Shown here: positions 55,699 through 63,317 of the stretch, in pieces
Position numbering within the stretch: the stretch's first letter is position 1
Layout: every line of letters begins with the position of its first letter
NCBI GenBank assembly: GCA_035293805.1
Contig: DATGMD010000051.1
Coordinates: 62,001-126,000 of the forward strand
Direction of reading: 5' to 3'
From: JAJPHF01 sp035293805
GTDB taxonomy: Bacteria > Chloroflexota > UBA6077 > JAJPHF01
Length of the DNA stretch: 64,000 bases
The notes under the pieces: model-generated
The model's database searches: none
Seen by the model: only the letters and a program-made list of their open reading frames with translations
Told to the model about the DNA's origin: nothing
Made by a program: the position numbers and the translations under genes

Positions 55699-56769
55699 AT
55701 GCTCCAGCCCAGCTATCGGCCCGCCCGCCGCGTGCGCCCGCGCCAGCCGGCTCGCGCATCTGCGGCTGCGCTGCTCGTCGGCGTCCTGGTGCTCGCGCTC
55801 GGCGGTCTCGTCCTGGCCGGCCCCGGGCGCTCCGCGGCCGTGGCCGCCTCTGGCAGCCACGATGGCCAGTCGCGTGTCGCCCTCGCGCGTCCCCCGGCGC
55901 TGGCGGCCGATCCCGCGCCGCTCGTGAACGTCGCTCCCGGGCCGCGCGCCCGGGCCACGGACGGGCAGGCCGCCGTCGTCGCCCCGCCCCCGCCAGCGCG
56001 CCCCCCGCTCGTCGCGCCGCGCAGCGACAACGACTTCGGCGAGTTCTACGTCCACGTCCCCCCCGTCACCAGCGGGCGGCTCCGCGTGCTCGTCGCGCTG
56101 CACGGTATGGGCCAGGAGGCGCACAGCTTCTGCAACGCGCTGCTCGCGCGGGCCGAGTTTGAAGACTGGCTCGTCGTGGCGCCGACCTACAACTACGGCG
56201 ACTGGCACGACCCCAACCAGGTAGCTCGGGAGGAGAGCAGTCGCTTCATCCCGCGCCTGCACGAGTTCTTGCAGGAGCTACCCGCACGCACCGGCCTCGA
56301 CGTGGACTCCCGCGCCGCCCTGCTCGGCTTCTCGCGCGGGGCCCAGCTCGCCCAGCGGTTTGCCATGATCTATCCCGAGCAGACGTTGGCCGTCGCCGCC
56401 TTCTCGGCCGGCACTTACACCCTCCCAGACAGCCGCGCCCAGGTCCAGGGCCGCGCTGTGACCCTGAACTACCCGATCGGCACCGCTGACCTCCGCGATC
56501 GGTTCGGCCGCGGCTTCGATAGCGCCGCGCTCCAGCCCATCCCCTTCCTGATCGGCGTCGGCGCCGACGACCGCGACCCGGGCGACCTCCCGCGCCAGTG
56601 GGACCCCTATTTGGGTGACAACCGGGTGGCGCGAGCGCAGGCGATGGTCAACCGCCTCACGGACCTGGGCGTGTCGGCCGAGCTCGTCCTCTTCCCCGGC
56701 ATGGGCCACGGCCTAAACGACGCGATGCGCACGCGCGCGCTCGACTTCATCGCCGGGCTCGCCTCCTAG
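55699..56769 (+). CDS. Exported alpha/beta hydrolase (esterase/PHB-depolymerase-like)
   Basis: A 356-residue protein with an N-terminal membrane signal (about 20-45, AAALLVGVLVLALGGLVLA) and a Pro/Ala-rich spacer to about residue 110. The alpha/beta-hydrolase domain has LVALHGMGQEAHSF, nucleophile GFSRGAQ (Ser212), an Asp in VGADDRDPG and the catalytic His in FPGMGHGLND. The layout is like feruloyl-esterase or polyhydroxybutyrate-depolymerase-type enzymes. It acts outside the cell or at the membrane. It has a near-consensus promoter and AAGGAG before the ATG, so it may be well expressed. The substrate is unknown. Confidence 0.85.
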   Translation: MLQPSYRPARRVRPRQPARASAAALLVGVLVLALGGLVLAGPGRSAAVAASGSHDGQSRVALARPPALAADPAPLVNVAPGPRARATDGQAAVVAPPPPARPPLVAPRSDNDFGEFYVHVPPVTSGRLRVLVALHGMGQEAHSFCNALLARAEFEDWLVVAPTYNYGDWHDPNQVAREESSRFIPRLHEFLQELPARTGLDVDSRAALLGFSRGAQLAQRFAMIYPEQTLAVAAFSAGTYTLPDSRAQVQGRAVTLNYPIGTADLRDRFGRGFDSAALQPIPFLIGVGADDRDPGDLPRQWDPYLGDNRVARAQAMVNRLTDLGVSAELVLFPGMGHGLNDAMRTRALDFIAGLAS

Positions 56770-57041
56770 CCTGTCGCCCGTCCTCCTTCGGTCGGACCGC
56801 CCACCCCTCCCGCTTCTAGCTACTCTCCTCACGTCTCTCCGCCGGCGCCCCGCCAGCATCCCCATCCCGCGCGCCGGGGACACCGCGCGCGGTGCGTCCG
56901 CGCTGTCGGGTCGGATGCACGGCCCCGCGGCTGCCCTCATCGCCGCCGCCCGCCACAAGCCCCCGAGACGCCCCCTACCGTCCCTCCGTGCTGCCGACGC
57001 GGCGGCAATGATACCCTTGAGCAGGGGCAGTAGGTGGGCTC

Positions 57042-58664
57042 ATGGACGGTGGCAAGGTCTATCTCGTCGGCGCGGGGCCGGGCGATCCAGGGCTACTCAC
57101 CGTGCGTGGTCGCGAGGTGCTCGCGCGCGCTGAGGTGCTCGTCTACGACCGACTGGCCGCGCCCGAGATCGTGGCGCTCGCGCCGCTGTCGGCCGAGCGG
57201 GTCTACGTCGGCAAGGCGCCCGGCCGCCACACGCTACGCCAGCCCGAGATCAATGCGCTGCTGGTGGACCGCGCGCGAGCGGGCAAGCAGGTCGTGCGGC
57301 TCAAGGGCGGCGACCCGTTCGTCTTCGGCCGCGGCGGCGAAGAGGCCGAGGCGCTTGCCACGGCCGGGCTGCCCTTCGAAGTGGTGCCGGGCATCAGCGC
57401 CGCGCTGGCTGTCGCCGCCTACGCCGGCATCCCCGTCACCCACCGCGCCGTCGCCTCCTCGTTCGCCGTCGCCACCGGCCAGGAAGGCGAGGCGCGCGGC
57501 ACCCAGACGCTCGCTTACGACCGCCTGGCGGGCGCCGCCGACACGCTCATCTTTCTCATGGGCGTCGAGCGGCTGCCCGCCATCGTCGCGGGGCTGCTCG
57601 CCGGCGGGCGCGACCCGGCCACCCCCGTTGCCGTGATCGCCGCCGGCACCTTGCCCGAGCAACGCACGCTCGTCGCCACGCTGGCCGATGTGGTCGACCG
57701 GGTCGAGGCGGCCGGCCTGCGTCCGCCCGCCGTCACCGTCGTCGGCGAAGTCGTCCGGCTCCGTGAGCGGCTGCGCTGGTTCGACCGTCGCCCCCTCTTC
57801 GGCCGGCGCGTGCTCGTCACGCGCACTCGCGAGCAAGCCAGCACCCTCGTCGCGCTCCTCCGCGCGGCTGGCGCCCGTCCTATTGAGCTACCCACCATCG
57901 CCATCCGCCCGCCCGACAGCTTCGCCGACCTGGACGCCGCGCTCCTGGCGCTCGCCGACTCTACCTCCCCGGCCCCCCTTCCGCAGCGGCCAGGGGGCGA
58001 ACCGGCGTCGGCGGACTCATCTCCCCCCTTCCTTCCCAGGGAAGGGGGGCCGGGGGGGTTAGATCCCTGGGTGATCTTCACCAGTGCCAATGGGGTGGAG
58101 GCAGTGTTCGCGCGCTTGGAGGCGCTCGGGCTCGACGCGCGCGTCTTTGGCGGCGTGCGACTCGGCGCGATCGGCCCGGCCACGGCGGCGGCCCTGCGCC
58201 AGCACGGCCTTCGCGCCGACTACGCGCCGACCGAGGCCCTGGCGAGCGCCATCCTGGCCGACTTCCAGGGGCGCGACCTGCGGGGCGTGCGCGTGCTCCT
58301 GCCGCGCGCCGACATCGCGCCGCCCGCCCTGGCCGACGGCCTGGCCGCGCTCGGCGCCGACGTGGAGAGCGTCGTCGCCTACCGCACCGTGCCGGCCGAG
58401 GGCCTCGCCGCCGAGGCGCGGCGCGTGCTAGCGGACGGCGCGGTCGATACGGCCTGCTTCACCAGCTCGTCCACCGTGCGCAACCTGGTCGACGCGCTGG
58501 ACGGCGACACGTCGCTGCTCGCGCCGCTGACCGTAGCCTGCATCGGCCCGGTCACTGCCGCCACTGCCCGCGAGCTGGGCCTGCACGTCGATATCGTCGC
58601 CCGCGAGCACACCGTCGAGGGCCTGGTCGCCGCCCTCTGCCAGGCGGCGCGTGCCGCGAGCTAG
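57042..58664 (+). CDS. cobA-hemD: Fused uroporphyrinogen-III C-methyltransferase / uroporphyrinogen-III synthase
   Basis: A 540-residue bifunctional enzyme. Residues 1-245 are SUMT (VYLVGAGPGDPGLLTVRG, VRLKGGDPFVFGRGGEE, VVPGISAALAVAAYAGIPVT), which methylates uroporphyrinogen III to precorrin-2 for siroheme or cobalamin. Residues 260-540 are HemD (RRVLVTRTREQASTLVALLR, IFTSANGVEAVFARL, YRTVPAEGLA), which cyclises hydroxymethylbilane. Residues about 309-341 are encoded by palindromic repeats (57967-58063) inserted in frame inside HemD. It is followed by hemB and hemL in the same direction; hemA and hemC are not seen. No clear ribosome binding site precedes the ATG. Confidence 0.93.
   Translation: MDGGKVYLVGAGPGDPGLLTVRGREVLARAEVLVYDRLAAPEIVALAPLSAERVYVGKAPGRHTLRQPEINALLVDRARAGKQVVRLKGGDPFVFGRGGEEAEALATAGLPFEVVPGISAALAVAAYAGIPVTHRAVASSFAVATGQEGEARGTQTLAYDRLAGAADTLIFLMGVERLPAIVAGLLAGGRDPATPVAVIAAGTLPEQRTLVATLADVVDRVEAAGLRPPAVTVVGEVVRLRERLRWFDRRPLFGRRVLVTRTREQASTLVALLRAAGARPIELPTIAIRPPDSFADLDAALLALADSTSPAPLPQRPGGEPASADSSPPFLPREGGPGGLDPWVIFTSANGVEAVFARLEALGLDARVFGGVRLGAIGPATAAALRQHGLRADYAPTEALASAILADFQGRDLRGVRVLLPRADIAPPALADGLAALGADVESVVAYRTVPAEGLAAEARRVLADGAVDTACFTSSSTVRNLVDALDGDTSLLAPLTVACIGPVTAATARELGLHVDIVAREHTVEGLVAALCQAARAAS
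57967..58063. repeat. Palindromic repeats inside the hemD part
   Basis: Two elements of the CCCCCTTCC...GGAAGGGGGGCCGGGGGGGTTAG family (57967-58000 and 58024-58063) lie in frame in cobA-hemD, encoding PQRPGGEPAS and PFLPREGGPGGLD. The same peptide style is seen in the ttuA tail. Confidence 0.75.
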
Positions 58665-58740
58665 CCGGCGGGTAAGATAGCTAGGGGCGCCCAGCTCATC
58701 CAGAGCGTCGGTAGCGCCAGTAGGCTGGGAGTGAACCACG

Positions 58741-59811
58741 ATGCAGATCGAAGAACGGACAGCACCGGGCGCCGCCAATAGCGCCCCTGTGGCACTCAGC
58801 CGGGTGCAGCCAGCAGCGCCCCTGCAGCCCGCCTCGCCCGGCTTTCCCGCCGTGCGCCTGCGCCGGCTGCGCCGCACGCCCGCGCTCCGCCGCCTGGTGC
58901 GCGAGACGACGCTGGCCGTCGACGACCTGATCTTGCCGCTGTTCGTCGCGCCGGGCCGCGGCGTCCGCGAGCCCATCGCCAGCATGCCCGGCCACGCCCA
59001 GCTCTCGCTCGACGAGCTGGCGCGCGAGGCGCGCGAGGTGCGCGATCTCGGCGTGCCCGCCGTACTGCTGTTCGGCCTGCCCTCGCGCAAGGATCCCCTC
59101 GGCTCCGAGGCCTACGATCCCCACGGTATCGTGCAGGACGCCATCCGCACCGTGAAGGAGCACGCCCCCGAGCTGGTGGTGATGACCGACGTGTGCCTGT
59201 GCGAGTACACCAGCCACGGCCACTGCGGCGTGGTCGAGGACGGCTACGTGCAGAACGACCCCACGCTGGAGCTACTCGCGCGGACGGCGCTCTCCCACGT
59301 CGAGGCCGGCGCCGACCTGGTGGCGCCCTCCGACATGATGGACGGCCGCGTGGGCGCCATCCGCCGGGCGCTGGACGGCGCGGGCTACGTCGAGACGCCG
59401 ATCCTGGCCTATGCCGCCAAGTTCGCCTCGGCGTTCTACGGCCCGTTCCGCGAGGCGGCCGACTCCGCGCCCCAGTTCGGCGACCGCCGCGCCTATCAGA
59501 TGGACCCCGCCAACGGCCGCGAGGCGCTGCGCGAGGTCGAGCTGGACGTGGCCGAGGGCGCCGACCTGGTGATGGTGAAGCCCGCGCTCGCCTACCTCGA
59601 CCTCGTCTGGCGCGTGCGCGAGCGCTTCGGCCTGCCCGTCGTCGCCTACAGCGTGAGCGGCGAATACGCGATGGTGAAGGCCGCCGGCCAGCTCGGCTGG
59701 ATCGACGAGCGCGCCATCGCCCTGGAGCAGCTCACCGGCATCCGCCGCGCCGGCGCCGACCTCATCATCACTTACTTCGCCAAGGACGTCGCCCGCTGGC
59801 TGGGCGCCTGA
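58741..59811 (+). CDS. hemB: Delta-aminolevulinic acid dehydratase (porphobilinogen synthase)
   Basis: A 356-residue HemB, joining two 5-aminolevulinate molecules into porphobilinogen. Zinc-type active site DVCLCEYTSHGHC (Cys152, Cys154, Cys162). Schiff-base lysines lie in YAAKFASAFYGPFREA and DLVMVKPALAYLDL. N-terminal extension of about 30 residues (Ala/Pro-rich) before the RLRRTPALRRLVRET start of the domain. It lies between cobA-hemD and hemL. The ATG has only a weak site (GGGAG at distance). A single CCCTCTCCC...GGGAGAGGG repeat (59818-59850) separates it from hemL. Confidence 0.94.
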   Translation: MQIEERTAPGAANSAPVALSRVQPAAPLQPASPGFPAVRLRRLRRTPALRRLVRETTLAVDDLILPLFVAPGRGVREPIASMPGHAQLSLDELAREAREVRDLGVPAVLLFGLPSRKDPLGSEAYDPHGIVQDAIRTVKEHAPELVVMTDVCLCEYTSHGHCGVVEDGYVQNDPTLELLARTALSHVEAGADLVAPSDMMDGRVGAIRRALDGAGYVETPILAYAAKFASAFYGPFREAADSAPQFGDRRAYQMDPANGREALREVELDVAEGADLVMVKPALAYLDLVWRVRERFGLPVVAYSVSGEYAMVKAAGQLGWIDERAIALEQLTGIRRAGADLIITYFAKDVARWLGA

Positions 59812-59817
59812 AGTAGC

Positions 59818-59850
59818 CCCTCTCCCCCTGGGAGAGGGGTTGGGGTGAGG
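59818..59850. repeat. Single copy of the CCCTCTCCCCC/GGGAGAGGG repeat
   Basis: Same palindromic unit as in the tandem array at 24266-24426. It lies between hemB and hemL and could act as an attenuating hairpin. Confidence 0.75.
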
Positions 59851-59879
59851 GCTCGCGGCGCCAGCGGATTGAGAGGCAC

Positions 59880-61166
59880 ATGCGAACGCAGGTATCACGA
59901 GAGCTATTTCAGCGCGCGCAGCGGCTACTCCCGGGCGGCGTGGACAGCCCCGTGCGCGCGTTTCGCGCCGTGGGCGGCACGCCGCGCTTCCTCGTGCGCG
60001 GCGAGGGCGCGCGCGTGGTCGACGCCGACGGCAACGTGTACCTCGACTACCTGGGCTCCTGGGGCCCGCTGATCCACGGCCACGCGCCGCCGGCGGTCGT
60101 CGCGGCGATCACCGCCGCGGCGCGCGACGGCACCAGCTTCGGCGCCCCCACGCCGGGCGAGGTCGAGCTGGCCGAGCTAGTCACGGCCGCCGTGCCGAGC
60201 GTCGAGATGGTGCGCTTCGTCAATTCCGGCACCGAGGCGACGATGAGCGCGCTGCGCCTGGCGCGCGCCGCCACCGGCCGCGACACGATCCTCAAGTTCG
60301 ACGGCTGCTACCACGGCCACGCCGACGGCCTGCTGGTCAAGGCCGGCTCGGGGCCGCTCTCGCTCGGCGCCCCCGACAGCCCGGGCGTCCCCGCTGCGAT
60401 GGCGCGGCACACGCTCTCCGTGCCCTACAACGATCTGGCCGCCGTCGAGGCGGCGTTCGCGGCCCAGCCCGAGGCGATCGCGGCCGTCATCGTCGAGCCG
60501 ATCGCGGGCAACATGGGCTGCGTGCCGCCGGCCGACGGCTTCCTCGCCGGGCTGCGCGCCGTCACGGAGCGCTACGGCGCCCTCCTGATCTTCGACGAGG
60601 TCATCACCGGCTTCCGCGTGGCCTACGGCGGCGCACAGGCGCTCTACGACGTGACGCCCGACCTGACGTGCCTCGGCAAGGTGCTGGGTGGCGGGCTGCC
60701 GGTGGGGGCCTACGGCGGCCGCCGCCCGCTGATGGAGCAGATGGCGCCTGCCGGGCCGGTCTACCAGGCCGGCACGCTGGCGGGAAACCCGATCGCCATG
60801 GCGGCCGGCTGCGCGGCCCTGCGGCTGCTCTACGGCGGCGACGCCTACGCCCGCCTCGACGCGCTGGGGCAGCGGCTAGCCGCCGGGCTCGCGGCGGAGG
60901 CGGCCGCCGCGGCCATCCCCGCGCAGGTGAGCCGCGTCGGCTCGATGCTGACGCTGTTCTTCACGGAGCGGCCCGTCCGGGACTACGCGAGCGCGCGTAC
61001 GGCCGATACCGCGCGCTATGCCCGCTTCTTCCACGCCATGCTAGCGCGCGGCGTGTATCTGCCGCCGTCGCAGTTCGAGCTGTGGTTCGTCAGCCTGGCG
61101 CACACCGAGGCCGACGTGGACGCCACCGTGGCGGCGGCGCGCGCCGCCTTCGCGGAGCTGTCGTAG
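59880..61166 (+). CDS. hemL: Glutamate-1-semialdehyde 2,1-aminomutase
   Basis: A 428-residue PLP enzyme that turns glutamate-1-semialdehyde into 5-aminolevulinate, the C5 route to tetrapyrroles. Motifs: AQRLLPGGVDSPVRAFRAVG, NSGTEATMSALRLARAATGR, FDGCYHGHADGLLVKAGSG, LLIFDEVITGFRVAYGGAQ and the PLP lysine in CLGKVLGGGLPVGAYGG (about Lys267). The ATG follows GAGAGG. Its presence implies glutamyl-tRNA reductase (hemA) elsewhere. Last gene of the cobA-hemD, hemB, hemL group. Confidence 0.95.
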   Translation: MRTQVSRELFQRAQRLLPGGVDSPVRAFRAVGGTPRFLVRGEGARVVDADGNVYLDYLGSWGPLIHGHAPPAVVAAITAAARDGTSFGAPTPGEVELAELVTAAVPSVEMVRFVNSGTEATMSALRLARAATGRDTILKFDGCYHGHADGLLVKAGSGPLSLGAPDSPGVPAAMARHTLSVPYNDLAAVEAAFAAQPEAIAAVIVEPIAGNMGCVPPADGFLAGLRAVTERYGALLIFDEVITGFRVAYGGAQALYDVTPDLTCLGKVLGGGLPVGAYGGRRPLMEQMAPAGPVYQAGTLAGNPIAMAAGCAALRLLYGGDAYARLDALGQRLAAGLAAEAAAAAIPAQVSRVGSMLTLFFTERPVRDYASARTADTARYARFFHAMLARGVYLPPSQFELWFVSLAHTEADVDATVAAARAAFAELS

Positions 61167-61173
61167 GCGCCGG

Positions 61174-61443
61174 CTACGGGGGGGGAGCGCCGGCACGCTG
61201 GCCGTGCATGCGACGCTGGTACGCCACCTGGAGGAGCGCGCGCAGGTCTTCTTCCGTGAAGAGGTAGGCCTCGTGCTCGTCTGCCAGCGTGCCGTCCTCA
61301 CGCAGCGGCACCCCCTGCACGACGATGCCCTCCTCCGTCTCCAGGACCCGCACGTTGGTATAGCGGTGCTCGTCGACGTACAGGCCAATGGCGCGAAAGA
61401 TGTCCTGGTAATCCGAGTGGTCCAGGCCGACGAAGAGCTTCAT
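61174..61443 (-). CDS. 89-residue unknown protein
   Basis: A small acidic protein starting MKLFVGLDHSDYQDIFRAIG, with middle NVRVLETEEGIVVQGVPLRE and ending FTEEDLRALLQVAYQRR. It reads like a compact alpha/beta domain. The ATG lies five bases after the stop of the next gene upstream, so the two form an operon. I do not recognise the family and see no catalytic motif. It is convergent with hemL. Confidence 0.65.
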   Translation of the reverse strand: MKLFVGLDHSDYQDIFRAIGLYVDEHRYTNVRVLETEEGIVVQGVPLREDGTLADEHEAYLFTEEDLRALLQVAYQRRMHGQRAGAPPP

Positions 61444-61448
61444 GTAAG

Positions 61449-61667
61449 CTAGTGCTCCCGCGCCATCTCTTCGCAGAGCGCGTCCAGCTCGCCGTGGCTG
61501 ATTTCCAGCGTGCGACCGACTCGCGCCACGCCCCCCAGCTGCGGCGCCACCCCCAGGCCGACGACGAGAAAGCCCTCCTCGACCTCGGTCACGCAGACGC
61601 TGGAAACCTGCTCCGTGTCGATCCGCCGCCCGAGCGCGCGGAGGCGGTCCTCGTACGTCCAGGCCAT
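61449..61667 (-). CDS. 72-residue unknown protein
   Basis: A small protein: MAWTYEDRLRALGRRIDTEQ, then VSSVCVTEVEEGFLVVGLGV, then GRTLEISHGELDALCEEMAR. The ATG at 61667 follows GGGGGGT. It pairs with the 89-residue gene downstream. The strand pattern recalls that partner (each has a 'xVxVxExEEGxxVxG' segment), so the two may share a fold or form a complex. Function unknown. Confidence 0.6.
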   Translation of the reverse strand: MAWTYEDRLRALGRRIDTEQVSSVCVTEVEEGFLVVGLGVAPQLGGVARVGRTLEISHGELDALCEEMAREH

Positions 61668-61777
61668 GCACCCCCCATCGCCTGCGCGCATTCTACGGAG
61701 CGGCTATCCCAGTGTCAACAGGCGGATCGCCATCGCGCTGCGCCCGCCGCGTCCGTCGGACCGACCGTGTGCGGCGC

Positions 61778-62755
61778 TCAGAACAGCCGGCGCACCGCCG
61801 CCACGATGTCCTGCTCCTGCGGGATGGCGGCGCGCTCCAGGTTCACGTTGTAGGGGATCGGCACGTTCTTGCCCGCCACCCGGACCACGGGCGCGTCGAG
61901 GTAGTCGAAGGCGCGCTCCGTGACCTGCGTGGCGATCTCGCCGGCGATGCCGCCCCGCTCGTACGCTTCGTGGCCGATTACCAGCCGCCCCGTCCGCTTC
62001 ACCGACTCGACGATCGTGTCCACGTCCAGCGGCACGAGCGTGCGCGGGTCGATGACCTCCAGCGAGATCTCGTCCTCGCGCTCCAGCACTTCGGCCGCCG
62101 CCAGCCCGCGCTGCACCATCGTGTGGATGCCGACGAACGTCACGTCCTCGCCGCGCCGCCGCACGGCGGCCTGCCCGAAGGGGATCGTGTACTCGCCCTC
62201 GGGCACGTCGCCCTTTGCGAAGTAGAGCACCTTGTGCTCCAGGAAGATCGTCGGGTTGTCGTCGCGGATCGCCGTCTTCAGCAGCCCCTTGGCGTCCTCC
62301 GGCGTGGCGGGCACCACGACCTTCAGCCCGGGAATGTGGACGAACCACGCCTCGAGGCTCTGCGAGTGCTGCGCCGCATTGCCCCGCCCCGCGCCCTCCT
62401 GCGCCCGCAGGACCATCGGCACGCGCGCCTTGCCGCCAAACATGTACCGCAGCTTCGCCGCCTGGTTGACGATCTGGTCCATCGCCAGCCCCACGAAATC
62501 CAGATACATCAGCTCGGCCACCGGACGCGTGCCCGTGACAGCGGCTCCCACGGCCGAGCCGACGATGATCTCCTCGGACAGCGGCGTGTTGCGCACGCGC
62601 TCGGCGCCAAAGCGGTCGAGCAGGCCGCGCGTCACCCCGAAGATGCCGCCGCGCCCGGCCGCGATGTCCTCGCCGAGCACCCACACCGTCGGGTCGCGCG
62701 CCATCTCCTCGTGCAGCGCCTCGTTCAGCGCCTGCGCGTACGTCAGCTCTCGCAT
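61778..62755 (-). CDS. 2-oxoacid dehydrogenase E1 component, beta subunit
   Basis: A 325-residue thiamine-diphosphate enzyme subunit of the pyruvate/branched-chain/acetoin dehydrogenase class. Motifs: LTYAQALNEALHEEMARDP, VWVLGEDIAAGRGGIFGVT, NTPLSEEIIVGSAVGAAVTG, AEFMYLDF-type strand (AELMYLDFVGLAMDQ), AQHSQSLEAWFVHIPGLKVV and EHKVLYF. It works as an alpha2-beta2 heterotetramer, but no alpha-subunit gene is next to it; upstream is an unknown helical protein. E2 and E3 are also absent. The ATG has a GAGG site. Confidence 0.9.
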   Translation of the reverse strand: MRELTYAQALNEALHEEMARDPTVWVLGEDIAAGRGGIFGVTRGLLDRFGAERVRNTPLSEEIIVGSAVGAAVTGTRPVAELMYLDFVGLAMDQIVNQAAKLRYMFGGKARVPMVLRAQEGAGRGNAAQHSQSLEAWFVHIPGLKVVVPATPEDAKGLLKTAIRDDNPTIFLEHKVLYFAKGDVPEGEYTIPFGQAAVRRRGEDVTFVGIHTMVQRGLAAAEVLEREDEISLEVIDPRTLVPLDVDTIVESVKRTGRLVIGHEAYERGGIAGEIATQVTERAFDYLDAPVVRVAGKNVPIPYNVNLERAAIPQEQDIVAAVRRLF

Positions 62756-62816
62756 ACGGCCTCGCAGCGATGGGGCTCGCGGTGACGAGCGATGAGCCCT
62801 GCCGAGCCCGCCCCGC

Positions 62817-63212
62817 TTATTGCTGGGCGGTCAGGCGCGCGGCGGTCGCCTGGACCACGATGTCGAGCAGGTGGGCGCCGTTCTCGTCCAGGTAGCGCTT
62901 CACGCCGTTCAGCGCGGCATCGCGCAGCGTCGCCGCCGCCGGCGACTGCGCCAGCCACTGCTCTGCTGAGGCGACCGCTAGCCCGCCCGCCTCGGTCTGG
63001 AGCGCGCGGCCGAGTGCCCCCAGCGCCGCGCCCATTAGCTCGCCCCCGACGGCCGGCCGCGGAAACTCCACACGACCGATCGCCTCCTGCACCAGCGCCG
63101 CGACGACCGTGCCCATCAGGTCGCGCTCGACGGCGGCCTGGTAGACCTGCTGCTCGACGGCCGGCGCGGCCTGGGCCGCTAGCTCCGGCAGGCGGTCCCA
63201 CGGCATGCTCAT
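62817..63212 (-). CDS. 131-residue unknown helical protein
   Basis: A soluble, Ala-rich, mostly helical protein (MSMPWDRLPELAAQAAPAVE, DLMGTVVAALVQEAIGRVEF, GGELMGAALGALGRALQTEA, LNGVKRYLDENGAHLLDIVV). The start at 63212 has GGAGAGGAG. I do not recognise a domain. It stands between the partial dioxygenase and the E1-beta gene on the same strand, so it may belong to their transcript. No motif suggests enzymatic activity. Confidence 0.6.
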   Translation of the reverse strand: MSMPWDRLPELAAQAAPAVEQQVYQAAVERDLMGTVVAALVQEAIGRVEFPRPAVGGELMGAALGALGRALQTEAGGLAVASAEQWLAQSPAAATLRDAALNGVKRYLDENGAHLLDIVVQATAARLTAQQ

Positions 63213-63317
63213 GGCTCGCTCCTCTCCGTTCCGCCGCGCCGCGTCCTCGCGCCGTGCCCGGCGCACTCGTATCCTCAGCGAGCTACCCGGCAGGGGCCTG
63301 CGCCAGCCGGCGGCCCG

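Noticed and set aside
56770..57041. Cobalamin riboswitch upstream of cobA-hemD
   Set aside because: I looked for a B12-box-like segment and paired arms and found none; the region is short and unstructured by eye.
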